NCBI RefSeq assembly: GCF_003254395.2
Contig: NC_037641.1
Coordinates: 3,071,001-3,135,000 of the forward strand
Length of the DNA: 64,000 nucleotides
Source of the DNA: Apis mellifera
Lineage: Eukaryota > Arthropoda > Insecta > Hymenoptera > Apidae
Direction: 5' to 3'
A model generated the notes under the pieces. The model searched no databases. It was given only the letters and a program-made list of their open reading frames with translations, and was not told the origin of the DNA. Both the position numbers and the translations under genes were made by a program. Positions 38,843 through 52,754 of this stretch are shown piece after piece. Position 1 is the stretch's first letter. The number at the start of each line of letters is the position of its first letter.

Positions 38843-41800
38843 CAAAGTGGGATTTTGATGAAATTTATAGTAAAAAAAGAATATTTGACACGTATTTTTT
38901 TTTTTTTACCGGCTGACATCCACTTTGAAATCAGCTCTCAAAATTGACAACATATTTTTCCGAATATTTTGGAAAACTGCTAACGATATAGAAAAAAAAA
39001 TTGTTTCCTAAATTCCATCGCTCCGTTAACGAGTCGCTTAATCGAGTCGTAAAGAAATCGAGGAAAAATTTATTCATAATTTGTTACCAATTTAAAAAAT
39101 TTTCTCACCATTATCATTTATCATTTGCAACGATAATTGAAATTTTCCTTTCCAAGATATTTCACGATCCAACGTATCCCTCTATCGAAAAATTTCGCGA
39201 TGTATAGATTCATAGAGGAACACGTTAGAAGAAGCAAGCCAAGAAAGTCTCGATCGAGAGTCGTAGAAGAAGCTAGAAAAGAGGATGGTCACGCGTGCAC
39301 GTGCCCCGTGCCACGCGTGACTTCCGCCCGCCTCATCTACTCGGAAAAGGGTTTCCATTGAATAAATTAACCGCTCGTGGAAATGCCCTCTCCCTCCCTC
39401 TCCCTCCCCCAGAAGAAAACGTTTTTTCACGTTTTCACCGCGCCGTCGTCTCGAGACACGAGATCGCCAAAAGCCACGATTTTATCGGTTATCGCGAACG
39501 GTTTATCTCGGCGGCAGATAAGATTAAGCGTGAGCTCATCGAAAAACGAGGGAAAGAGAGCGAAGGACCTTCGAGGCGGCGTGAACTCGGCGGACAAGCC
39601 GTGACTAATAATCTCCGGGAGAGGCCCCTCCTCCCTGCGCACGATAATTAATTTCCCAGATCGTTGATCAACGATCGAGACTTTTCTTTTTCCCGCGTGA
39701 ACTATTTCTCCGCCAATCATCCCCTCGCCCCCTCCCCTCTGTGGGAGTTGAACGATCCGTGGAAACTTTTTAATTCCATTAAAAAACACATTGGAGAGGA
39801 ATTCCGCGATAGTAAGATGGAAAATAAAACTATCCCTCTCGACATTCTATTGGAAATTCTACTGCAAGTGGATATATAAAATTTACGGGAATGGAAAATC
39901 CGATCGATCGGATTTGGTTTGAAAATTTTTTTTTGCGAATACGTGTAAAGAATGTTTGAATTTTTTTTCGTAGATAATTTCGAATATCTCGAAGAAATCG
40001 TAATTTTTTCGAAATAGAAGCTTACTTTTGTAATTTCTTATCATCGATCGTTCTAGAAATCCAGATGTGTCACAACTTATCAATAATTCGATTCTTGTTT
40101 CTTAACCAATCCTTTTTATTCAAAACTTAGGTAAAATCTCCATAACTTGAAAATTCTGATTCCGATTTCGCCACGTGGAAGGATATTTTAGATCTCTACA
40201 TCATCATCCATTAATATTTACATATCTGCTATACTTTCCAGGAAAAGATAAAGTAAAAGAAAAGAAAAAAAATTAAATCCACCCAACGATATGGAACGAT
40301 TAAAGAAATATCTACAATAATCGAGCACATATCAGGGAAAAAACAAACAACGGTAAAAATACGATCAAAATGAAACCCTATATCCCCCCTCCCCCGATAA
40401 AATCACGGCGAATACATAATTATTAATTTGCACGATCGAAGTTGAACTGTTTGATACAAGGGGGATAGATAGATCGCCATCCCCTTTCGAGCAAACCACC
40501 TCCACGCGCTCGAAGGAAAAGGACACGAAGAGGAGGAGGGGGCGGTGGTTGGCAAAGGAGGAGAGGAACGAGAGGGAAAGAGGGTCGGTGCGCGCCGTCG
40601 TGTATCGAAGTGGCAAGTGTCGGCCCCGTCGGCTACGCCCATATAAATCCTCGGTTACCTAGTCGCTTTACGAGATACAATTATTTACCGTGCCGGCTAC
40701 CTTATTTAGCCCTAGTTAACTCGCGGCGGAGGATCCGATTGATCGCCCCCTTTATCATCGGTGATCATTTCGTCGTGCTATTTCGTTTCGAGCATTGATT
40801 TTTTGGAAAAGATTGGGAATCTCTCACCGAGGTTCTCGATAACCGTTTCGAAAGCGTTTCAAAAATGAACAAGTTTTGTCGACGGTTATCTCTCTATCTT
40901 TTTGTTTTAATGGCCGTTTTATGTAGTAGAAAATTTGCGCGCTTTATTGAAGGTGAAATTTTTACAAGTTTCAAGGAAACGGAACGATAAGTCGCGAAAC
41001 TATGACAATCGTGAGTTTTTATATTTTTTTCTTTTCCGCGTGTGTCAATTATCTTCTGTTCTCGGAAATAATAAGTTTGAAAAACGGTAGGAAATTGAGA
41101 GAATTAAAAGACGATCAAAATGAGTATCCTCGACTGGGTGTATCAATCGCGTTGGAATAGTCTGGCCAATTAATCCGCGAAATTTTTTCCCTTCCCGATA
41201 AAACTATCATCTATGATAAAATCGATAGAATTCTCAAGGGGAAATGAAACGTGCGAATTTTTCCAAATTGAATTGCATCGCGAGAAAGAGGAATAAACGC
41301 GTTTCGATTTGCCTTTCAAAGTGTCGGCGGAATAAAGAAAAAAAGAAATTAACAAACTCTCGACGACAAACGTAGATCTAAATCTACGTACACCTATGTT
41401 AAACTTGAAAGGCAATAAAGAAGTTTCACGAATCACGATATCACGCTTATCTCAAACGAATATTGTTGTTACTCTTATCAGCGCGCGCGAAAAAAAAAGA
41501 AAATGATCGTCTAAAATCATCGTTAAAATCGAAATACCATATGAAAAAAAATTTTTCGAACTTCAACTTCACTTCAATTCGTTCTACAATAACTTGGCGA
41601 AATTAATCATCCTCCGGTCAAAAGGGAAATTTGCATATTCATATCTCCCCCCCGGCGTTACGTTACTTATCCACGATGAAAATTATCGGGACGCCCCTTA
41701 ATCCCCTAACAGCGTAAAATACCGTCGTGGAAACGCGAATCTCGTGGAAATCGGGCGAATTAACCAACCATCGACAAATGGCCCAAGGAATCGAGCGGAC

Positions 41801-44800
41801 TTGCCGTTTCGAGCGTAACGAATACATCCGGAAGCCGCGTGTAGGGAAGGCATAAATTATTTTAACGCGTCGAGGTGGAAGAGCGAGCGAGCGTGCGAAC
41901 CGGGAGACGGACAAAGAGAGAGGGAGAGAGAGAGAGTCCACGCGACGTGTCTCGCGCGTTTAACCTATCGACGCTGCGTATCTAGCGGACGTTAATTGCG
42001 CCCGTGCAATAACGTTGTTGTAACGAGTATTATACACGGGGAGGGGGGGGGTACACGGTGGGCAGAGGGCGAGACGCTCGATGTGTGTAACGTTGCCGGT
42101 TCGCTCCGACTCGCCGCTTGTAAATCATTCTCGCCGCTTAACCTGACATTAGCGTGACAGGGTGTTATCCGGGCTCAGTCATTTTAGCATATGGTTAGCA
42201 GATGCCACTGGACGGAGCGGTTTCTTTTCCTCCTTTTTAATGGACCGCCGCGCGCGGAGTCGTCGATAATTTTCACGTGTAAACGCGCCCTCCCCCCCTC
42301 CTCCTTGGAAACCATCATCGGTTGCACAAGCATCACGAAACATTCCTCAAAACGTTGGTCGCGAAAGTTTGAAAGGTTTTCTTCTTTCCTCTCTCGAAAT
42401 ATTTCGCTCGTTATTAATTATATCTCGTATATATCTCGTTTCGCGTTGTATATATTTATTTTACGAGAACGATGGTTGGAGGAATAGTCGGATAGGCTGC
42501 TCGTGGAGGTAGCGTATAATAGTAGGTACGAATTCGAGGCGAAAGAATCGGTTACACGGCGGAGGCACGGCCTAAATGGCCGCGCAGCCAGAGCAGAAGG
42601 GCAGAGGAGTTTCGAGAGCCGGAGACTAGCTGCTCTAAACAAAGAGCTTTACAGCCATATTTATAGTTGTCGTAAAACACTACGCAGATTGCTAACCTTC
42701 GTTCAACGGACGGTTTGCGCTCTCTCTCTCTCTCTCCCTTCTCTCGCTCTGCGCCTCGTTCCCAATCCTCCTTTCTTTATTCCTTTCTCGTTACTCCCCG
42801 CCTCCCCTTCCCTCCCCGCTCCCCAAGACCCGACGATGTATCTTCACCTCTTCCCTTTCCTTCCTTCCTTCCTTTCAGCTTTCTCTTCCACGCCAAACTC
42901 TTCTCTCTCTCTCTCACTCTCTTTTGTTTTCGACCCCCGTTTTATTCAATCTCGTTGCTCCCCACCCCCGTTCGCCATTTTGGTACCAATCTCCTCTTAC
43001 CGAGTTTAGAGGACTGTTTCTCGATTTTCTCGATCGAATTCCAAGCGGCGGTTTGGAATTACATTACGCTCGATGTCATTAAAAAAATTTCTTCTGTTTC
43101 CCGGCAGAGGCTGCCCCCTTCTCTCTCTCTCTGTGTTCGCCAGTGTCGAGACAAGAGGAGTGGACGACGATCTTCTGGCGTTAATTGACTGGAGAGCCGT
43201 GTACGGTCGAGCGACTTTGTTTGACGAAAATCGTTTCGACAGAGTCTCGGAAACAGGCAGGACAAACCTGAATCGTAACCAAGAGAGGGCCCGAGAGGGA
43301 AACCGGTATTTTTGGTGGGCATGCCTTATTATCATACGCGCCTTTTGCTTTTTCATTCTTTCGCGGTGGCGCGATTTCTTCCCTTTTTCTTCTTCTTTTT
43401 TCCTCCTTCCTCTTCTTCTTCTTCTTCCCCTTCTCTCGCTCTTTTCTTCTTTGTACTTTTTCCATCTCTCTCTCTCTCTCTCTCTCAAAAGTATAATAAA
43501 GGGATAAAAAAAATAACACGTGTCCACGCGTATTATGCGTTTATTAGGGGTGGCAATTAGAGGATCCGCGATGTTGTAAGAAAACGGTAAAAAGTGTCGT
43601 CGCCCGCTTTTGCCAAACGGACTTTTTACGACTGCGCACCGTTTATAGCCCGGGAGGGAGGGGGAGGGACGGTGGTCTCTTCCTCACGCTTATAACGATC
43701 TCGATTTATCGCTGCATCGAGGCGAATCCTAATGATATTGCGATTAAGCGGAGTTATTAATAATTCTGCCCGGTTTTATGGGACGATCCTTTCGTCTTAA
43801 GGGGAAAAGTAGAGGTAGTGGCGATAATCTGAATTAATACTCGCGAAAAATTGAATAAAAAAATTATATATATATATATACATATTCTCAAAATAAAATT
43901 GATCCAAAAATTAAATCATCGGAAATGGAATAATTGCACGAAGAATCTTTGAAGAAGCGGTGTGAATAAACTATCTATCTAAAAAGAAAAAAAAAAAAAA
44001 ATCAAAATCTTTTCCAAAAATCGAGATCGAAACGAATGCACGAAGACCCAACTATCCCTAGTCGAATAGTTTTCGTTTGTAACCGGTTGTAACGCAGTTG
44101 GACACGTGGTCGGCCGGACCAGGAAACGCGGTCGCAGCCACGGTGTGTACACAATGAATGAATCTCTTCCTTTAAATAGCGTTAATGTTTACCCGTGATG
44201 CAACTAGGCAGCCACGTATTCTCGCGCTCGTAATAAGTTATTCAATTCCGACTATTATTAATCTTGTCAAGGAACACCACCGTTTCTTGTGTAAACAACG
44301 CGCGTGCTGCGCGTCGCCGCGCGATAATACTCGCGATTCTAACGTTGTTAAACAATCATCTTCGGTTTCTCTCGCCTCGCCACTCATTTCTCTTACGCGA
44401 TATTTTCATTCCCCGTCATCCACTCTTCCTTCTCGATTGCGAAATTTGGAAAAATTGGAGAGATCGTTTGTACGAATCAAAAGAAATATAAAATATTCAT
44501 TCGACAAGCCATTTCTATTTACCTCAATCTCAGATAGTTTCGAAATAATCAAAATCAATAATTTTTGAAAATTGCGATTTTGTAATGTTAAATCATACCG
44601 ATTAAATAACACCTGTTGTCATCATTACGCTTTGACTGGCAGCGTAAAAAATTCCAAGGAATTCTTTAAATCTCTCGAGATCGGGGATTATCCTCGTACG
44701 TGACCCGTGGCGAGGAAAGATAGCGATCCGCAGAGGCGAAGATCGAGCCGCGATACCGAGAAACCGCTTATCACCGCTTATCATCGCCGTCGATTGGATC

Positions 44801-47290
44801 GCGATTACTCGCGCGGATCAGAGTTATCCGCGTTCGAATCTTCGCTTCGATGGATTCCACGCGTCGCGTGGACAGTGTGCGTGAACGATCAAACGGCGGA
44901 GGAAATGTTTGTCCATTGCGATATCGCGTGGCCCTTATCGCGGTACGCGAATGTTCAACATGTTTGTCGACGCACTCCGGCCCCGTAGATAAGTCTGTTG
45001 ACCGACTGCCCCTCCCCCTCCTCTCTCTCTCTCCCTCCCTCGACGTAGGTGAGAACGATACGTGGATTCGTTTCTCGGCGAGATAATTATGCGAGTGAAA
45101 ATTGAAAAACTCATAAAGAACGTTCCAGATGGAAGATGGAAGATGGAATTTTCTGTCGTGTTGGTTGAAATAAGTTTGGAAGGGAAGAAGGAGTTAATAA
45201 GAATCAGCGAAATGAAATGGTGAAACGAACGAGGTTATTAAGAGGATACGACAAATTGCTCGCTGGTAATTGATCAAATATACTGTTTCTTTTTCTCTTT
45301 GCGTGACACGTTGCGTGACAACGCGAATCCAAAGGATCCCCACGTGGCCAGCACGTGTCGCAGGTCAGGGACCGGATCTTTCAACCGCCGAATCGAAAAG
45401 AAGCGGAAAGGGGGAGCTTATCGATCCCAGGGAGAAGTCAACCGCGACGATTCCAGAAAATCACTTTTGTTTTTTCCAAAAGTAAAAAAAAAGAAGAAAT
45501 TATGCTGCGATATTCGCGAGGGATGAGAAAACAAATTGAATTTATGCTACGAATATTTTTTAAAAAAGAATCTCACGCGAAGAATCCCACGAACACCGGG
45601 TAAAAGGTAAGAGCAAACGTTATTTTCCGTGGGCCTTGTCCCCTTGTCCCCCCTCCCTAAATACGTTTTCTCTTTTTCCCTCTCTCGCCCCTTTTTCTAG
45701 GAAATACGTTTTTGAGGGAAATTTGTTTAACCGTTTATAAAGGAAGGTGCAAGCAGCCACCACCGCGGGGTGTGCAGTTCCCGAATCCATGGGGATGGGC
45801 CGGGTCTCCGGAACAGGGGATGGGGGCCCCTCTTCTTCTTAGGCAACCTCTTCGAATGCAAGAAGTCCGGCAGGTAGGCTCGTTAGCGAGCAGGTAGGTA
45901 GGTAGAGGCGAGTCAGGGTAGGTGTATAATGCTGACTGTAGTCGGTGTGTCTGTATCCACGTACCGGGTGTCCGGCCGGTCACACAAAAGGAAATCTCGC
46001 CTCGATCTTCGAGGAGGATGAATGCGGGCCTCGAATCCACGGGGTTCTCGCTGTTTGACTTGGGAAATAGCGTGTGTTTCGTGTGTGTGTGGATAGGTTT
46101 CGTTTTCCATTATTTATTTGTTTTATTGTACTTTCTCCACCAAGTCGTTTTACTTCAGGTGCGCAACAATGTTTTCTTTATCGATGATTATTAAGTTCGA
46201 ATGGACGTGTATAATAATTTTGTTAGAATGTAAAAAATTTTTCCAGTATAAAAAGAAAAGGGAAAGAAGATTTATTTGTCTGAAACAGGAATTTCTGGCA
46301 ACGAGAATATCTCGAGGAATTCTCTCCGAATTCCTTCTCCGCCATCCCGATAAAAGGGGGAACCGTCAATAACTCGGCGCCTTCTCCTGTAACATTTCCA
46401 CCGGAAGTTGCGCTCGTCCCGTCGCCCTGCCGGAGCTATCTATATCCTCGAATATTACCCCGACACCCGGTATACCGGTGCAGAGCGTAAGAAATGGGTG
46501 GGTTAACTTCGAAGAGGAGGCGAAGTAAGAAGAGAAAAGGAAGCGGGCTGAAAGGGCGAGCGAGATTCGAGCGGGAGAGAGAGAGAGAGGGAGAGGCGAA
46601 CAGGGATAAAAGACAGGCGTGAAGAGGAGGAGAGAGAGAGAGGAGAGAGAACTCGCTTGGGTGCCATGTGCATTGGTGAGCGGATACACATCGTCGCAAG
46701 GTTCGGAGGGAAGGTATTCGGGCAAGTTCAGGGTGATGCAGCATCGCTCCTCTCTCTCTCTCTCTCTCTCTCTCTCGCCTCCTTTTTCTTTTTCTCCCGT
46801 TCGTTCACTCACTAATTCTCCTATCGTGCGCATATTCGCCTCTCACAATCCTCTTCTTTCTCCGTCCCTCTTCCCCGACTAACCGACTCTTCTGTCAATT
46901 TCTGGCTCCCTTCCTCTCTCTCTTTCTCTCTCTTTCCTCTACACTCGAGCGTGCCGTGTATAAAACACACGAGGTGTACGTGTACGTGTGTCGAATCCAC
47001 TCCTCCTCCTCCTCCACGACTCCTTGCCGGCCTGCTGGCATATCAGGGCTGCTCGTTTCGTCTCGTTTCGTTTCGTTTCGTTTTTCGTCTCCGAGGATAA
47101 GCCTACGGTACGCTCGAGGCGATCTAGGCGCCCAACCGCCTACACGCGAACTCGTCAATTACTTCGCACAACGAGACACATCGTTTATGCTTCTCGATCC
47201 CTTTCTCTCTCTCTCTCTCTCTTCTTGCGCGCGGTTCACACGTTCGCGCTCCGTCTCCCTCTCGTCGTCCCTCGCGCTTTCACTCCTTCT

Positions 47291-47304
47291 CGCGCGCGCG
47301 CGCG
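47291..47304 (+). repeat. (CG)n microsatellite
   Basis: Seven uninterrupted CG units within a CpG-rich block. Such runs decay quickly where CpG is methylated, so this block is probably unmethylated in the germ line. Confidence 0.9.
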
Positions 47305-47668
47305 GTCGGCTTGCATACGATATTTGCGGCGAGGTGCAATCCGGAGGCAGTTTCCAAGTAGCGACAAAGTGTGTATCGCGGCGGCCGAGCGCGCTTTTGC
47401 GCGTTAAAAAAATTCGGTTTGAATTTTATTTCCCCTTTCTTTCTTTTTCTTTTTTCTTCGAAACGGATCGTTATTTCGAGTCGATCGAGTTAAGAAATAA
47501 TCGTGTAAATTATATAAATATAAAAAAAAAGAAAAGTGGTATCAGTTTAAAATAGAAGAATTTATTATGAGCGGGGGAATGTATATATAAAGAGATGAGG
47601 TGAATTTTTGATGCGGTGATAAAATTTTTAAACGTTTGCAGGAAACGTTTTCTTCATTCCTATACATA

Positions 47669-47702
<34 letters not shown>

Positions 47703-50700
47703 TTCAGTGACACCCGAACGCTATTGTATCGCGTCGCGTTGTCGAAATATATACGGGTTCCTGGAAGTAAAGTACGGGTCTACGGATATAATATAGTATA
47801 GAGATCGTAAAATCAGTGAAATGTAATGTTGTATCGGATTCCAGAACTAGTGTTTCGACAGATTTATGATCAGATAAGGAGCTGAAACACTTGGGAAAAT
47901 TTGGAAAAGAAGAAGAAGAAGAAGAAGAAAGCACGATGCAGTCGATCCTAAATAAATTTATAACGTTGGAATCCTGAGAATTTTGTCGTGCATGGGATAT
48001 CGACCTTTGTCGAGTTTCGTGAATCGAGATGGACTATAATAAATCAACAGTATTATACACACGCATGTTACACGGATTATAGAGAAGCAAAGAATAAATC
48101 TAAATAAAAAAAATTTCTCCGCAAAGTATTTTCAATTATTTCTTTTTTTTTTTCAACGAGAAAAAAAAAAAAGAAATAGCGTAAGACTCATAAAGCCATT
48201 GTTACTTATCTCCGCAGTGTAGTATAGCGCGAGAACAATCAACTATGCTCTCTATCTGGCATCCAACAAACGGGGCGACAAAGAACGAGAGATGTTGATA
48301 ATGTTTATGCACGTGTCGTTATACGCCTACGGTAAACATTATTCTCTTATTTGAAAACAATAAATTCTGTATAACTATGCAACAAGAATTTCCAATTTCG
48401 AATTCAAAAAGAAGAAATTAACTACCTGATCAAATTAACTAATTAATTAATTCTCTACTTATAAAAAAAAAAAAAGAAAAATTCGTCGAAAAATTTCAAT
48501 CCCCGATGACGATGATTCTCCTTCTTTTCCACGATCACACACACTCTCTCTCTCTCTCGTAATCTCCCCGTGATGATTTTCTCCCACGATACCGCACGAT
48601 TTCGACCGACGAGACAGCCCGCGCGGCGCGTCACGTCTCGCGATAATACACCGTATAAATATACGTACTTAGTCATTGTTATGTCCAACGAGGCATGGCT
48701 GATAATTAGCATTAGGCTGTTGCACCGTGCACGAGCTAAGAGAGAGAGAAAGAGAGAGAGAGAGGAGGAGGAACGAGAGATCCGGCGAATCCGCGTAATC
48801 GCGGGGCCAAGATAACGGCGGAAGGTTTGTCAAGTCAATGTCCTGCGCTTGATAAAGACTCGCGACGAGTCTGTGAAAATTGTTTCCCTATAAATAACGC
48901 GAGCGCGCGATTAAATTTTTCACGGGGAAAAATTCCAAGTATTTATCATCGGGGCGAATCGTTAAATCACATGGAAGGGATAAAAAAATAAAAAAAAAAG
49001 AAGGAAGGAAGGGGAGTAAATGTATTTAAAAATTCCGCTCTGTATTTAAAAATGCAACGTTTCGATCGCGTTTATTGTGCAAACCTGTCGCGTTTTTAAT
49101 TGTGATTAAAAATTTTATGGAAATTTTTCACGACGTTTCTATATCTTTCCTCCCTCCCTTTTATTAAAATTTCCTTATATAATTAAAGGAAGCGCATCTT
49201 ATTTTTGAGATAGTGATAGTAATAGTCGAAAAATCTTCTACACGCAAGTATTATATTTTTTTCACCACGATATGATTATCTTTTCGAAGGGCTGTTTAAA
49301 ATGGAGGAGGATTAAACAAGTAAGATTTTTCGATGCAATTTACTACTACAACTTACCGTTTTATCTTGTAAATCCATTTTCAGAAAACTTCTCAATGGTA
49401 ATTAATTCGAGAAGAGAAGAAGAAGCGGAAGAGAACAGGAAGAAAATTAATTACAAGAACTTTTAAAAGAATCTTGAATGGCTGAAAGTATTCGGCATAC
49501 CGATATTGAGACGTTTGTCGTTAAAATTCCGAGTAACGCGTGTACAAACGTTCTCATCGTCGAATTTTTATTTGTGTGCAATAATTTTCAAGCCATGGTT
49601 ACGGCGTACATATATACATATATATTGCCGAAAGTCGCAATTTTAAACACGTTCGTGCATTTCGAAATTACCATCGGAGGATCGGTGGCACGCACACTTG
49701 GGCAAGGTGAATAAGTTGAAAAAGAAGGAAAAAGTAAGGGGAGGAAGATTCCCCTTTACATATTCTCCCATTATATCGATACACATAGTTAGTGCATCTC
49801 GAGCACGCAACCCTGCCAAATTATAACCAAAAATTTTCGACGACCTTCCAATTGTTCTTTCGAGAAAAAAAAAAAGAATAATTCGATTCTGGTATCTCGA
49901 AAATATTCTTCTTCGATCGATATAAGAGAGAGGTTCAACGTCCTATCTTTTATAACGCCTTTAACGAGCATACGAAAATACGCTCGGATCTTACAGTCGG
50001 AGGAAGAATATTCAAGTATAAGGCATATAACGACGTTTAATGAATGGAAGAAAAATGTGTGACGCGTCACTTGCCCGAACGCCTCTTCAAAAATATTAAG
50101 TTAAGTTAACCCGAAAAATTCTTTCCCAGTTTGATGACCAATATTTGACAAGTGCCGTTTATCTCTTATCTGATAGTACATCTTTGAAACAAAGAGAAAC
50201 CGGAGAAATTTACTCTTACCTATTACTTATATCCCCATTTTTAAAATTTAATTCTGCTCAAATCATTTCTCCAAACCCAATTGCTCGAATCTTTTAAATC
50301 CTTCCAATTATTAAATTCTTCCTTCGTCGTAATTAAAATAGAGCTCAAAAAAAAAAAATAGAATTAAAGTTTGCAATGACACAATGAAAAAAAAAAAGAT
50401 ACAACAAATATCAACGGAGAAGGAAAGAGAAACTTGCCGATAAAAACAATTTCGCGGCAAGCTTGGGAAGAAAAAAAGGAAAATGAGGAGGGAGGAGAGA
50501 GGTCCAGAGCGAAGTGTAATTGATGCCAAGATTAATCCCACCTCGGCCTCCCCTAGCCTTCCTCGAAGCACCATAATTAACCACTTAAGCGATTACGACG
50601 GATCCCGACGTAATATTTTGCACCCCACCTTCCTCCCCCTCTCCTCGTATATCGCAACGAATTTCTGATCCAAGCAAGCGTTATTTGCACGTAATTGTAC

Positions 50701-51552
50701 GTCACAGAAAGTGATTTTCGTGTCGTGGCGCAAGGCTCGCCGCGCGCGTCGCTACCGTTCAGACAAGATAAATTACAATAATTTAACACTCCACGGATTC
50801 GTTTACACTCATGCGCGACCGACACTCTCCGTACTGGGTGGATCTTCTCTCCGACTTCGGTTTCGAGAGTGGTGGTGGAACGTGGGCGTGAAATTTTTCT
50901 CTCTCTTCCTTCTTCTCCTTTTTTTAAAAAGAAATACACGTACGAAATTTTTGAACAACGTTAAAGCTTGGAGACTTGGTGGTAAGTCGAGTTTCGAATT
51001 GAAAAAACGACCCGATTGACCAACATTTTTATCTATTATTCAGCGTGTCAGCGGAAAAAATTAATTCTGTATTTTTAAATTTCGGATTGGATACGGGATG
51101 GAAAATTGTGAAAGTAGAAAAGACGAGAAGTGGAGGAAAAAATTTTTGAGAAAATCAATCGTTATTTTCCTAAAAATTAGTTTTTAAATTAAAACAATTT
51201 TATCCTATCTTTTTCGTTTACTTTCACGCGTTAGAATCATTACTAAATAATTTTACTTGTACTTGAAAGTATTTCAAATAACCTAAATTTACTTTCATTC
51301 GTGAAAAAAGAAATTCTATTCACTCGGAATTGCTTCTATCACAATATCTGCCATAATTCTCTACTTCGTTAAACTTTATTCTTATCGTCCGAAGAACGTG
51401 ACGATGATGAATCCGTTTAAGGAAGAAACGGTGTGAAATTCGTTCGCAACATTCGGAAGGATGTATTAAGCATTCGATTATTTATGTATAAAGTATTTCA
51501 TCGAGCGATAAATTGGATCGCGCTTTTATTGCAACGATTTATACCAAACGTT

Positions 51553-51610
51553 CCAAGTAATTAGACTTTATTACTTGGTAGGGGAACCGCGGCGTGTAAA
51601 TCAAGCCGCG
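51553..51610. other. two adjacent short hairpins in repeat-poor intronic DNA
   Basis: First hairpin: CCAAGTAAT (51553-51561), an 8-base loop, ATTACTTGG (51570-51578). Second: CGCGGC (51588-51593), a loop of 11 bases, GCCGCG (51605-51610). The surrounding sequence lacks simple repeats. The first stem also contains homeodomain-like TAAT cores. It could be a pair of transcription-factor half sites or part of a structured RNA. Confidence 0.35.
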
Positions 51611-52745
51611 ATTAAAATATTATTATACGTATAGCGGCCGGAGGAGCGGCACACATATTTGACAGCGAATAATTCTCGGTGAAAACTATCGATACATCGA
51701 GCCATGGTTAATACATCGGCCATAATACACAATAAATTATCTACCTGTGCAAGTGCATCCAGGCCTGGCGTGGAGAAAGAAAAAACAAACGATTACCCAA
51801 GATGTGCGATAACTCGTCTTAAAGTGACAACTGGCCATCGATAAACCATTGGATCAATATAATCTCTACGGCTCGATTATCTGTTATCGTGTCAAGATTA
51901 TCTGGACACGGTTGGGCAATCGCTGTAAGGCAAACTTTGAAGTTTGAAAAACCAATTTTTTCCTTTTCTTCTTTTCTTCTAATCATTTCTGCCCCTTCGA
52001 ATTTGAGGTGAAATTTAATTTGCCCCAAGTGAGGCAAACTTATGAGAAGAAATTGAACGTAATATCGCACGCATAATTCGTACTGCTTGTTTTACTTTCA
52101 CCTTTATATTCAAATATTTCGAATGGAAAAAAGATACTCGACACCTTTGATACGAAGGTGTTGGTAATAAAATTTTTGTACGAGGGAGAAAGAACAACTA
52201 TCTGTAATCGAATATATTTTAATAAAGGAAATAAAACGTAATGTTTATTATGACGAGTTATTTTGCAATGAAATACAACAATTCCGATATTGTCGTTAAT
52301 TTTATATCGTTACAAATTTTCTTATTTTTAATATATATATAAAACATTTAAACGTGAAAAATATAATTCCCGTATAATATACTTGCAACATTTTCACATT
52401 AATTCAACTCGAAAATTACGGTTAAATTAATTAATATAATTAAGAGACCAACGTATTTATATCACTCCAAAGTTATCTGCGAGATAATTAATGACCTGCA
52501 AAAGTTAAATACTTCAAAGGCAGTTAGCAAATAAATAAATTGCCGTCAACGTATACGAAACCACTTTTAATAATAATTCGAAACAGACGTTTATGACACA
52601 TACGCCACGACTGATAAAATAGATATATTTTTTTCCCTTCTTCCGAAGAACTCTTCTTTCAAAAGGAAAAAGGAAAAAAGAAAAACGAAAGAACGAAAGA
52701 AAGAAGAATTCGAAAAGATTGAAAGCAACGCTTCCTCCATATAAT

Positions 52746-52754
52746 CCTTTGATC
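52746..52754 (+). promoter_or_regulatory. candidate TCF/Pangolin site
   Basis: CCTTTGATC is a full match to the TCF/LEF consensus SSTTTGATS, in pan intron 2. A near match, CCTTTGATA, lies 600 bp away at 52144-52152, and another, TATCAAAGG, lies at 55905-55913. Function is inferred from the motif alone. Confidence 0.35.

Larger units (their letters stand above)
35561..48000 (-). other. pan intron 2, central part, GC-rich blocks without genes
   Basis: This is intronic DNA rich in GA/CT tracts. GC-rich, CpG-rich blocks lie at about 36200-38260, 42000-43000, 44680-45060 and 46370-47420. (GAG)n occurs at 37710-37766 and (CT)n at 37506-37529. (CG)n occurs at 47291-47304, (TTTCG)n at about 47058-47087, (TA)n at 47671-47701 and (GAA)n at 47907-47929. 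AT-rich DNA fills 38520-39200 and 39880-40340. Every long frame is dominated by Glu, Ser, Leu, Arg or Pro runs that follow the repeats. The GC-rich blocks could be alternative promoters or enhancers, but the sequence alone does not prove it. Confidence 0.6.
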
